Of a DNA stretch of 64,000 bases, positions 46,772-58,000 are shown piece by piece. The notes under the pieces were generated by a model. It did not search any database, was not told where the DNA came from, and worked only from the letters and a program-made list of their open reading frames with translations. Every line of letters begins with the position of its first letter. The first letter of the stretch is position 1. The stretch is from Micromussa lordhowensis (lineage: Eukaryota > Cnidaria > Anthozoa > Scleractinia > Lobophylliidae): positions 20,795,812 through 20,859,811 of the forward strand of contig OZ026608.1 of assembly GCA_964020085.1 (NCBI GenBank), written 5' to 3'. Position numbers and translations under genes: made by a program.

Positions 46772-49599
46772 CAAGGTAAACCAATCAGGGCTTGTTTTAT
46801 TTTCAACTCCTCGAAAGGACACCAATCAGAGAGGTTGTTATGTGTTCTTCTCATCAATTAGACAAAGTAGCCCAATTAAGGACCTTGTTCTATTTCCACC
46901 TCGATAATTATTCTAGGTGACCCAATCAGAGAGATTGTTCTATGTTTACCTCGGCAACACGAGAGATAAACCAATCAGGAAGTTCTTCTTCTTCCATCTC
47001 ATCAAACGGCTTTTTCAAGGCCTGATGAGGGAAATTGAAAACTTCTGGTTATACTGGCTGCAGCACTTGCTAGGTTCGTTCCAGTTTCTTTCCTCCCTTT
47101 TTGCTTGGGATTAGTACTCGGCCCTTAACTATTTCTCTTATCAACTATCGAATTCTTTTCATACAAACGTAATTTTAAAGACGATTTCTCAGCTAAAACA
47201 GAAGTGAACGGAAGAATGAAAACAAACATGGCAGCCGAATATTTAAACCGCGAATCTTAAGTCCCAAATATGGGCAGACGGCTAACGTGAAACCGCTAAC
47301 CGAAAACCGGGCTTGCCGTTTGTGGTAAGATCGCCAAACCTCAGTCTTAAGGTCTCTAATGTTTCCCAGACACTGCAGTGACCTGGGCATGTGCTTGTAT
47401 CTCCACTAATCTCGCCCCCTGATGCAATGTTAATATTTTTGAGAGGAGAGAGAGAGTTTCTCCCTTGCTGAGCATGCTTGGGAGCGGAATAAGAGTCCAC
47501 ACTTTAATCATTTCAGTTACGAGCTCGATTTTGAACACTAGGAGTGTGAATTTGGTTCCACCTTTGATTCTCTCGTTTCTGCCTAAATCGAAATCAAGTA
47601 ATTTTGATGTGTTGTGTATTAATTTGCAGGTCACGACCTTCGCTCATGTACACGGTCACGGTGATTCTTGCAAATTAAAGAGTGTTGCCGATAGTAATAG
47701 CAAATTACGAATAATACTTCTCTCCATTTTACTTCATGTTTTTAAAGTTTGAAATGTTATTAAATTGGAACGAATTTACGGACTAAATTTACAGCCGTTT
47801 GATATCATTAATATACAAATTAACTCAGGTGAAAACCATGACAAACTAAACACGAAGTGTATCAGACAGATTAACTGCAAACCATAGAGAAGCGAACAGC
47901 CGGGCCGGGAAAGTTAACCGAAATATAAATTGTTCTTGTTTAAAAATGTTTTCACTTCATATTTTTTTTGTCTAGCGTGAGATTATTCAAACTCGAAACT
48001 GAAGGACAAACAATATAAACAGAAATATTTATGGAATATTATTGTGTAGCAAGGAAAAATCCAAATAAGCGTGAGAAAACTAAACCGTGTGGTTTTAAGG
48101 TTTCTTGTGTGTCCTGAACATTATTTATGTGATTGGTTCAGTATACACGATTAACCTTTATTTCAGAATCAAATCAAAGTGTTCACGGTTTTCTGAGTTT
48201 CACATTAATGAAAAAAAATCGATTATATAAATTTTAAATCGACTGTCCAAATTCCTGAGTCCAAACATTTCCATCTCTATTTTCGCTCGTGGGATCATTT
48301 TCCGGTACAATTCGAGGATCATATTTCCGGTGCATCGACAGCTACTGTCGAGTACTTGAACCAACTAAGCAAATATTTTGCATAATCTGAAAAAAACGTG
48401 AGCGTGGGGTGCTGAAAACTTCATTAAAACAGACACTTCGGCGACAGTCCTTCATTAGAGCGAGTTGCAGAGTTAACACTAATAAGTCAAGCACTCCAGT
48501 GCAGAAACAAGGCCATTGGCTCGTCTAGCAAGAACATTACCCCTAGCCGCCTATAAAGAGTTAATTACAAGTTGCGGGATTTGAAGACAGACGTCATTCC
48601 AAACAGGTGGTTGGGGAAATCTATTGTTGAACTTCACCGGCGGTATATGCTAATCTTTAACAGTATACGAGTGCGGAAGCTTTGCGGATATTCACTTTAT
48701 TTTAAGACATGCAGTTCCCAAATTTCTCGAAACAGTCGCCGTCTGTTCGCATTTTTGAAAAAAAATCAGTTTTATCTATTTATATAAATATTCTATTCAT
48801 GTACCTTTCAGGGAAAAAAAATATTACTGTTGATCAAAACATGTAATTTGCTAGACTATTACCAGAGCAAATCTGTCTGATATCAATGTTCATTACTTTG
48901 CTTTTTATGGTCGGAAAGCTTATAACATTCAATTAAGGCATTAGTAACTTGCAACCTTTTGTTTTCTTTGTAACTGTCCTGTGAAAAATTTCCTTTTAAC
49001 AACTGTTTGCTCTGAAATGAGCATATAGGGTTTAAGATCACCGGAACACCGCAAGATTGGACTTGATTCACCGCCACATCACCGCATCAGAAAAACAACA
49101 CCGCAAAGTCTCAAGCTGTCCCCATCTGACTTATTTGTAACCTTGTGTTTTCTTTGTAACTGTCCTGTGAAAAATTTCCTTTTAACAACTGTTTGCTCTG
49201 AAATGAGCATATAGGGTTTAAGATCACCGGAACACCGCAAGATTGGACTTGATTCACCGCCACATCACCGCATCAGAAAAACAACACCGCAAAGTCTCAA
49301 GCTGTCCCCATCTGACTTATTTGCAACCTTGTGTTTTCTTTGTAACTGTCCTGTGAAAAATTTCCTCTCGACAACTGTTTGCTTCGAAATGAGCATATAG
49401 CAAATAGAGTTTTTTTGCGGTTTATCTTCAACTGGTCTTTGCTTTTGAAGTTAACAACAAAAGCGAAACCTTCAATAAAGGCAGTTGAAAGTCCGTATGT
49501 CTTCAGTTACTCAAGGTCACAGGCAAACAGCAGTTGGAAATCAACGACTGAATTTCGCAAAAACCGACTAGTTTGTTTTGTCAGTGAGGCCATTGCACC
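46772..49599. other. Region between EIF2B2 and the GPCR
   Basis: It includes the EIF2B2 3' UTR, whose end I cannot place. A 186-base tandem repeat ends about 200 bases before the GPCR start. No other gene is supported. Confidence 0.6.
48951..49398. repeat. 186-base tandem repeat, 2.4 copies, upstream of the GPCR
   Basis: Copies start at 48951, 49137 and 49323 (partial) and are nearly identical. Each contains GTTTTCTTTGTAACTGTCCT, TGAAATGAGCATATA, TCACCGGAACACCGCAAGAT and ACAACACCGCAAAGTCTCAA. It lies 200-650 bases before the GPCR start codon, so it is probably promoter or 5' UTR sequence. Confidence 0.92.
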
Positions 49600-50871
49600 A
49601 TGGGTGTCAATAACACAGAAACAAGCCACATTGATCCCTCTACGAATACCAGGTCAGTGTTCTTTTGCCCGCAACTACCACATATTACCTGGGACTTAAA
49701 AAATACAACCATCCCTTGGATCTTAGTGGTCATCATATATATCGCCTCGCCCGTTACTATTCTCTTGAATTCATTAATAATCGTTGCAGTTAAACGAAGG
49801 AAAGAACTGCAAAAACCTGTCAACATTTTGTTGTCTAGTCTGGCTGTCGCGGATCTTCTAGTGGGCGTCATATCAATGCCGCTAACTGCCACAGTTGAAA
49901 TATTAATTCTCCGGCAGGTTTCGTTTCGGCATGTCTGTACATTAGAGTCAGCTGTAAACAAACCCATCTCGATATTTCTTAGCTTCTCTTCTCTTTATCA
50001 ATTAACTGCGATTGCTTGGGAGAGGTACATGGCGATACAAAAAACTATGCGCTACAAAGTTATCGTTACAAAAAGTCTCCTCCACAAACTTGCGATAGGC
50101 GCCTGGCTTATAGCCGTTATTACGCAGGTTCCAGTCTTTGTAATGGCAGTGGTACCGGTGGATCCCAAGTTGGTGCAAGTTAGGCACGTCAATGCAAGTT
50201 TCCTGACAATAGCTTGTTTAATAGCAATTGCCTACTTCTACATCATGGTGTACCTTGGAGTACGCAAACGTAAAATAAACGAAATCAGCCAAGGCACTGC
50301 TCTGATGCAAGCGAAACTCGAATCTAAAGTCGCTAGGACGACTGGAATGCTAACTGCTACATTGATTTTCTCGTTTTTGCCTTTGATTGGACTTGGTACC
50401 TTGGGAAAAGTTTCCTCAGCGTTCGGAACAAATACGTCTTTCCGTTTGGCGGAGGCAGTGGGGCAGTTTAACTCCCTAGCAAGCCCTATCTTGTACTTTT
50501 ACAGAGACCGCCAGTTTCGGAAGGGTTTGCTTGAACTATTAGGAATGAGGAAACCTGAAGACATTAAGCCAGCAGTTGTTGGCGCGCGATTTGTCAAAAG
50601 CAATGACTCGCCTAGGGCGGCAGAGCTGAACTTGCAGCGACCAAGCACGAAAAGATCAGCTCAGTGCGATCCAGCCACTTCTTCAGATTGTGTTAATCCG
50701 CTTGCTAAGCCTCATAAAACATTCTTGAAAAGAACAAAGTCAGCCCCGAAACTAAATAAACGCTGTAACTCTTACGATAGTTTCCAGCTACAGCAACCTT
50801 GCGAGCTTGTATCAAGACGCATTACGCCTCCCTCGAAACTTATGTCAAGATCCAAATCCTTGGGACGCTAG
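49600..50871 (+). CDS. Class A (rhodopsin-like) G-protein-coupled receptor, intronless
   Basis: 423 residues in one open exon; the start sits in a good Kozak context (ACCATGG). Seven hydrophobic segments are visible. Class A landmarks are TM1 Asn57 (LLNSLI), TM2 Asp85 (SLAVAD), TM3 Cys113, an ERY motif at 141-143, TM6 Pro261 and TM7 SPILY at 295-299. The usual variants are altered: E for D in DRY, SP for NP in NPxxY, no CWxP in TM6, and no obvious cysteine in the second extracellular loop to pair with Cys113. Sequons at Asn4, Asn35 and Asn198 fit extracellular faces. The roughly 120-residue cytoplasmic tail is basic and Ser-rich (RTKSAPKL, SRSKSLGR), possibly for kinase or arrestin contacts. 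The ligand cannot be predicted; cnidarians hold many such orphan, intronless receptors. A 186-base tandem repeat lies just upstream. Confidence 0.9.
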   Translation: MGVNNTETSHIDPSTNTRSVFFCPQLPHITWDLKNTTIPWILVVIIYIASPVTILLNSLIIVAVKRRKELQKPVNILLSSLAVADLLVGVISMPLTATVEILILRQVSFRHVCTLESAVNKPISIFLSFSSLYQLTAIAWERYMAIQKTMRYKVIVTKSLLHKLAIGAWLIAVITQVPVFVMAVVPVDPKLVQVRHVNASFLTIACLIAIAYFYIMVYLGVRKRKINEISQGTALMQAKLESKVARTTGMLTATLIFSFLPLIGLGTLGKVSSAFGTNTSFRLAEAVGQFNSLASPILYFYRDRQFRKGLLELLGMRKPEDIKPAVVGARFVKSNDSPRAAELNLQRPSTKRSAQCDPATSSDCVNPLAKPHKTFLKRTKSAPKLNKRCNSYDSFQLQQPCELVSRRITPPSKLMSRSKSLGR

Positions 50872-51024
50872 CTCCAGCCTTCTAAAGAAACGTACAATAT
50901 ATGACAGCCGGAAGATTGAAACGGTGCAAGCAGCCATCACCGTTCGGGTTGAAGCGGCAACAGCGAGTGGATTCACCACGCGGTTATTTTGATAGATAAC
51001 GCCTTTTGTGCCACGGCGATGTGG

Positions 51025-51362
51025 AGAGGGGGGGGGGGGGGGGCATTTCCATGTATAAAAGACGGGTGTGCCCGTCGGAAATTTTGAAAAGAACCCCTAA
51101 GAGGTAGCAAGATTCTGTTTTGTGAGCGTGGCTTGAAGAGACATCATATCAACTCAGTCTTTCATTATTGTCAGAATAGCAAAGGAGACGATTGCTTCGA
51201 ATACCTTCTTCTGTAAAGTATATGATAGCGTCGTCATAAATTTCTGTCAATGCCCTAAAAGGTACTAAGAAAGCTCTCGCTGTGGATCTTTTGAAGCTTA
51301 ACACGATAAGAGGTACCAAAAGCACTTTTTAACCCCTAAAAGGTACGAGCACCCCCCGGGTT
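51025..51362. mobile_element. Truncated member of the 54 kb DNA-transposon family
   Basis: Shares CGGAAATTTTGAAAAGAACC, ACGATTGCTTCGAATACCTT and a right end with GCACCCCCCGGG with the element at 54006-54764. The left end is replaced by a long poly-G run. Confidence 0.65.
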
Positions 51363-51490
51363 TTGTGTATTGAACGAGTCACTCGGATTGAAATACACCA
51401 CTTTGTTATCCAACTGCAGCGGATATCGTCCAAATAATGCGCGAAACGAGTACAAATATACAGCGATATTATAAAGTTAGTTCTTTGTAT

Positions 51491-51594
51491 AGTAGAAAAC
51501 CTGCTTGACAGGTGTACAGTAGAAAACCTGCTTGACAGGTGTACAGTAGAAAACCTGCTTGACAGGTGTACAGTAGAAAACCTGCTTGACAGGT
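51491..51594. repeat. 27-base minisatellite, four copies
   Basis: Four nearly perfect copies with a 27-base period, each with AGTAGAAAACCTGCTTGACA then GGTGTAC. Within each unit ACCTGCTTGACAGGT is a small inverted repeat. Confidence 0.95.
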
Positions 51595-52710
51595 CGGGCG
51601 CGCGTCATACAAAACTGTCAAACACTCCCTCTTTCGCAAAAAAATTATTGACCACAGCAGTTGGATAATAAATCACTTATTTGATCTTTTGGTGTGTAGT
51701 GGCACAAGATGATAAACGTAATAACAAAACGATAATGTTCTTTTAAGCTATTAGTTGTTAGATTAGTTTATGTGCATGCAACTAAACCTTCAAAAACATT
51801 ATAACAATTACCTGTAAGATTAGAATTTAGAAGAAATTTTATCAGGTCAATGAAATACGGAAAAGAAATATTGTATTGTTTGTCTTTTTTTCCCAATGTA
51901 TCGCATTTCTCACTGAGATTATCCGGCACTTCAATTTGATCGGCGCGTTTCGCAAACACTTTGTTAGGATAAATAAGTACTGTTCTCGACATAGGTTTAA
52001 CAGTGTGTGCTTGAAAGGATGCAATGAAACACACAAAAACTAACGATTGTTTTATTCTGGGCAATTTTTCTGTGTGTGCGAAGAGGAAAATAAGCCGTTT
52101 CTTTTCCATGGGTGAGAGCATTAATTCAATAGATTTTTTATCTAAATTTCCGGTTCAAGCCCTGGGGACTATTGGACCGGAACTTACGTCACAGCCACCT
52201 TGTGCGCAGACTCCACTTACTGTACCCTAAAAAGAGGGAAGGCGCTTATTAACTTTTCGACGCGTTGTTGAGTGGAAAATTCGAGGTTAATTTCAGTAAA
52301 TAAGGTTGTTTCCTTAGTGTTCAACTAACAAGAAACAGGAAGGAGTGAGGGCTTCGGGCATGTAACTGAAATTCGAACATCAAACTCGTACTTGATCTTT
52401 TTCTCTTCATTAGACTTCGAGCCCCAGTTTTCTTTTCACAGGGACGGTCTATTATTGACTTGGGATTTCTATTAATTAAGAGGTGAGAGTTAGAGACGCC
52501 AACGTCCAAATGAATTTTTTTTTGAAATAATAATTTCTAATTATTCCTCTACATTTTAATTAGCATTAAACTTCACGCTTTAGCGAAAATGCTTGCGGAC
52601 TGCATTGCAACTATAGCTTTATGGGGGACGGGGGGCATTCTCCCTGATATGGCCTATACGGGGCGTGCCGCTATACGGGTCTCTTCCAGTCTCCACTATA
52701 CAACAAATGA

Positions 52711-52723
52711 ATAAAGGGGGTAT

Positions 52724-52757
<34 letters not shown>

Positions 52758-52870
52758 GTGGGGAGTATTACAAGATAACTTTGGTTTTATCAGCCGAGAT
52801 GATAATGTGAATTGGCCACCATCGAACCTCTTTACGGTATCAACTAAGTTGATGAAACCAAATTATCTTC
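52711..52870. mobile_element. Second copy of the 39.6 kb repeat, inverted
   Basis: Contains the complement of the 39.7 kb tail (TTTCTAAAGAAACTGTGGTG, TGCGTCGGTGGG) followed by GATAATGTGAATTGGCCACC. The palindromic hammerhead-like centre is missing here. Confidence 0.65.
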
Positions 52871-54005
52871 ACTATACAACACTCGGCAAGACGTCAAATG
52901 AACCATGTAATTTCATCCTTTAAACTTTAGACTTTCGTTAAATTTCGCCCATATTTGCGAGCCACTCTTTAAAGATGATTTCCAGTCCGTATTGTTCACT
53001 CTCGAGGGTTTGTTGACGTTTTTGTTTTGATTCATGTAAGACGTCACAAAATGTAACATTTCGCAACTACTTACAGTGAAGTAATTTCAAAGTTTCGTGT
53101 CAACCACATTTATGGATTCGAAGCTTTATACTTCTTTCTGTCTGACATCACTAAATCAAACAACTTCGTAGCTATAAGAAATCAAAGAAACTGTTGGGAA
53201 AATAATTTAAAATGCCTCGACGTATGTAGTTCGGCGTAACGAATAGCATCAGTTACCATCAATTCGCATTCCATCGTGTGAGACTGACAAATATCATTTT
53301 CTTGTTGGAAAGAATTATTTCCGAGTGTGTTTGTTGGTTTCCTCTTGGCCACTCGGGTAGCCAATCACCGCGCTGGGAACAAATAAGCACATTTTTTCTC
53401 GTCGTTTCCGCCCTTCAACGAAAGCGCGCGAAATTAAATAGCAGCGTTTCTTCACCGTATGCAGGAAGAGGACAAAGAAATATGCAGCTTTCATTCCCTC
53501 CACCCTACTGTTTCAGCAGGTGGACAACAATGTACCACAAGAACAAAACTAATCGTTTACTTTTGAAAGTCATTCTGCCTATATACACATTATAACGAGG
53601 CTGCCTAGCCAACCATACCAAACACCACTCCTAGTCAAATGCTAGAGCAGTTAATTTGTCAATCAGCTACCGACGATGCCACATTTTTCAATTAAATAAC
53701 AACAAAAGAATAGGCTTGTCAACTTTTTCCAAGCAGTACATGCTATAGACAATAAAAATTTAAAGTTCTTGTTATTTGTCAGAATTGCAATGTTCAGGAG
53801 AAATGTGATAAATGTCATGCGAACAATTTCTTATGTCACTTTACATAAAAATCTCATTACCTTATGTAAATTTAACCAACAGGCCAGCGTTTTCAGTCGC
53901 ACTATTTACAAAGCTAACTGTATATCTTACTGGTAAACATGCAAAATGTTTCAAAAAATTCAAATATTCTGCTTATGCTCTTTTTATTTCTAGACAATGG
54001 GGGTA

Positions 54006-54764
54006 GGGGGGACTCCCACATAAAAATGCCGGGCCCGGGGGCTCATCGGAAATTTTGAAAAGAACCCCTAAATTAAAGGTACCAAGATCCTATCTTGTGG
54101 GCGTGCCGTAAAAAACGTTTTTCACCCTAAAGAGGCACCGATTCTAAAACAACAAATTAACTGACACTTGAATAATTTTTAATGGCGATAAAGACGATTG
54201 CTTCGAATACCTTCTCTTCGTAAAGTTGATTATCAAACACGTACAATAAAAGCTACCGCAAAACCTCCTGCTGTGGAACTTATGTGACTAACCGTTTTTT
54301 AATTAACCACTAACATGTACGACGAGCAGCCCTGTCTTTTTTTATATGGAAGCATCTCCCCCACCCCCACCCTCAGATCTTAATTTCGACACCCATTTAA
54401 TGCTCCATAAAATGTCAAATAAAAAAGCTGTTTTACTTTGTAAAAAGAAGGTCTGATATATGGAGATACTAACAAAACCTAGATTGTGTGCATGAGCTTG
54501 CATGAAACTTGTTCAGAAATATAACAACCGGAACGGCAAGGGAAATGCATGTTGTTACTCTTGTTACTGTTTTAATTTAAATTCCTAGTTCTTCAAGTAA
54601 GTTATTTTTACAATTGTTACTAAGTGTAAGAATTTTTCAAGTACAATATTTTAAAAAAACTTTAACAAGTCTCGCTGTTAAAACAGGAGGTTAGTAGTTT
54701 AGGGGTTCTTTTCAAAATTTCCGATGAGCCCCCGGGCCGCCATTTTTATGTGGGAGTTCCCCTC
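54006..54764. mobile_element. Nonautonomous DNA transposon, about 760 bases
   Basis: Terminal inverted repeats of about 65 bases: GGACTCCCACATAAAAATG..CCCGGGGGCTCATCGG..AAAGAACCCCTAAA on the left and the matching complement on the right. The interior is AT-rich with no transposase frame. Confidence 0.8.
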
Positions 54765-55079
54765 TACTCCTTCTTTTTCCTCGCAGCAAGACCAGAACAA
54801 TTTCCGTCATAATCTAAAAGTCTAATACCAAATATTACCTTACGAACCAAGGTTTTACTGGTTCAAGCAGTTATTCGAGCTTGGCACTCAGCTGGACACT
54901 GAAGTCTCCGATTAACTTTTAAATCGTTTTTCGCTAAAATAACAACTAACCTCTAGAGAAATGAAGAAACTTTTAAAAGAAAATGACCAAAAGTTAAACG
55001 TCGATTTAATTTATATACAAGTTAGCACTACCACTAAAACTGTCAATTGAGGTCATGGCATATTTTACTTCTCGTGCGA

Positions 55080-58000
55080 TCACTCGCCGCTGCCATCCTG
55101 GTCATCATTGCCAACACCTGACAGAGAAAATAAACAAACCACAAAAAAATGTGTAACCATCTTAATTCATTATCTTAAAGAGCAGTTGCCTAATTACCAA
55201 TTATACGACGGATTCATGGCTGTGGCTTCAGTAAAATGTAGACTTCTGCTGGAACCGTGAGCAGTTTCAGGATAGAGTTTTGGATGCCTTGAACGTCATC
55301 ATAATGTTGCACAAGCTTGTAAATTAAAGGTGGACCATACAAAACAGCCAGCGTGATCCATTTGTCTTTTACAACATTGCAAATTCATTGGAGAATAAAC
55401 AGAACATAATTTCATTGCCAAATCCAGCGCAAAAAAATAACAATAACGCGTAATGTTAAAATGTGAGAAAATCAAGATGAAAACTTCGCAATTTTTCAAA
55501 TCTCAACGGGTTTCATGTGGTCACTGACCCTCGAAAGACGAGCGCGCTTTTTAATACGTTCAAAAATTGCGTTGCAGTTTCGTAAGGTAACTTGATATCC
55601 CACTCCCTCATGATCGACAGAGTAAGTTAACAGTTGCAAAATACATTAGCCCCACCGAGATCAAACGATAAACGATAAGGAAATAATCAGATATATTAAA
55701 ACCTAACCCTCTTTTGACAATACGCAAAGCTTGATCGATAACATCTAAGGAAACTTCGAGTAAATACTAGGAGCCCTTTGCAAAAACATGGATCGAAGGG
55801 CGTTTTTCATTAAATCTTACCTTTCGCTCCAAAATCAAATGTCACGTCATCTCCAATCAGTATGAAAGGTGCCCACTGGTTCACATCATAGCCCTTACTT
55901 CTCATCCACTTCATGGCCTCGTGTAAAGATTCACCCGCACTTTCCCCAGCCACAAGGTGATCGTAGAAATGAGTCATTAACTGCTCCGTTGCTTTGTCAT
56001 CCAGGGCCCACAGTGCTACCAACACTGAGCGTGCGCCAGATCCTAATAATGCTCGGGCAATTCCGACTGCTCCCTCGGCTTTTGTCTGTCCACGAGCACT
56101 GTGACAACAGCTAAGGACTACCAGTTTAGCTCGCAGTTGAACTTTTGAAATGTCCTCCATTGTCAATAAGTAGAGGCTTTCTTGAGGTATCCCGTTAAGA
56201 ATACGAATCGATGGTGCAAGGGCAATTTCTCCTCTTTCGAAATCACCGTGTGCAGCGATATGAATCAGGGCCACTGAATTCATCGCTTGAAGGACTGCCT
56301 CCTTAGTTGCTCGTTGTCCTAAAAGAGGCTCGATACCCAGCTTTCTTGCTATCATCTTAGCTTCGTTTTCTGCACATTGCAGTCGAGAAATCTTCGTGAG
56401 TTTTCCTTTGAAATGCACTTCACCAACATCAGGATTTCCCACTATCAATGCGCCGGTCTGACAGTGATATTCTGCTGAACTTTCATTAATGAGCTTGAGA
56501 GTTGTTAACGAAGGAACCACACGGATCCTGAAGGTCTCGGATAAGTACTTTCCGCTTTTATCAGTTAAGGCAGCAAATGGAATTTGGTATAAAGCACGAT
56601 CAGGAACAATGATGATTTCAGGGCCCTCAAGTAAGCTCGCCACAGGAGCGATGATAAGTTTGTAACAGATAGGAAGGTTCATTTTGGGTCCTTGGTTAGC
56701 TTCACTTTCCACTCCAATTCGCCAACTTTCATGGCTATCTCCCTTGCTTGATTTGGATTCTGGTTGAAAAACGTGTAAAGATCGGTCTTCGCAAATCTCT
56801 TCTGGTAGAACGCCAAAACTTCTGAAATCAAAAAACTCTTCCACTTGTTGACTCAATCCTTCGCGAGCAATTAGATCATTTCCTTCTATCTCCTCAAAAT
56901 GTGTGGCTCCACCTGCTTTAAGAACCCACAGAAATATGCGGCAACCACAATATGAGATGTACAGACAGGTGCGGTTACATTCTTTGGCCACGATGCTTTC
57001 AAGACCAGACCATGTACAAGGATCAGCTGAGATTTGATTCTCCAAAGAACTCTGAGAGTACTGAGCTGACATCAAATCTGCCAAAGCCCTGGCCCTTGAA
57101 AGCTCAGAAACATACAGAGCTTTAATAGAATTCCCCGTTGCACAAAGCAACATACTGAGATCTCTGTAGGATTGAATATTGCAGTCAGAGAGGGAAATCT
57201 TAAACCTATCGTTGTCGCGGAGGGAGCGGCGCATTTCCTCGCGTATTTCAATACTAGAAAGGAAAAACGAAATAGCTTCCTGAATCTTTTCTTCTTTCAT
57301 TCTAATGTATGCCAAGGTTTGGAGTGATTGGGACTGCATCGCAATATCTCCAATCTTCTCACTTAATGCAAGCGCCTGCTTGATATATTCTTCCGCTCTA
57401 TCAGTTTCAGACTGCGTGAAAAACAAATGTCCAAGCAATAGATAACCAATTACTTCGCTTCCCCTGTCTCCGATTTCTTTGCTTATCACCAGACCGTGTT
57501 CGTAATATTCTTTTGCCTTGATAGAGTTACCTACAGCCAACTCCACCCTTCCTTGGCTCAGGTAAAAGCTGGCAAGCCCTAGCCTCTCTCCGATGTCTTT
57601 TGAGATGACAAGAGCTTTTTTATTATATTCATTCGCCTTGCTATACTTTCCAAGAGAGTAAAGTTTTGCTCCTGTCGCTAAGTAAGAGAAAGCTATATTA
57701 CGTCTGTGACCTATTTTTCCGCTGATAGACATTGATTTTTCATTGTAGTGTGAAGCCTTCGCAAATTCGCCAACTTTGTCACACAGATATCCAAGGCCTT
57801 TGTATGACTCAGCTTCTCCACTTCTGTCTCCAATTTCTTTCTGGATCGCAAGTGATTTCTCCAGATGTTCTCTAGCCTTCTCGTATTCGGCAACTGATAT
57901 ATACACAGACCCAAGGTGTCTGTAACAGGAAGCTTCTCCATTTCTGTCTCCAATTTCTTTCTGGATCGCAAGTGATTTCTCCAGATGTTCTCTAGCCTTC

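Larger units (their letters stand above)
50872..55079. other. Intergenic region between the GPCR and the TPR-CHAT gene
   Basis: Contains members of one DNA-transposon family (51025-51362 and 54006-54764), a 27-base minisatellite and a copy of the 39.6 kb repeat. No exon set is recognisable on either strand. Confidence 0.6.
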
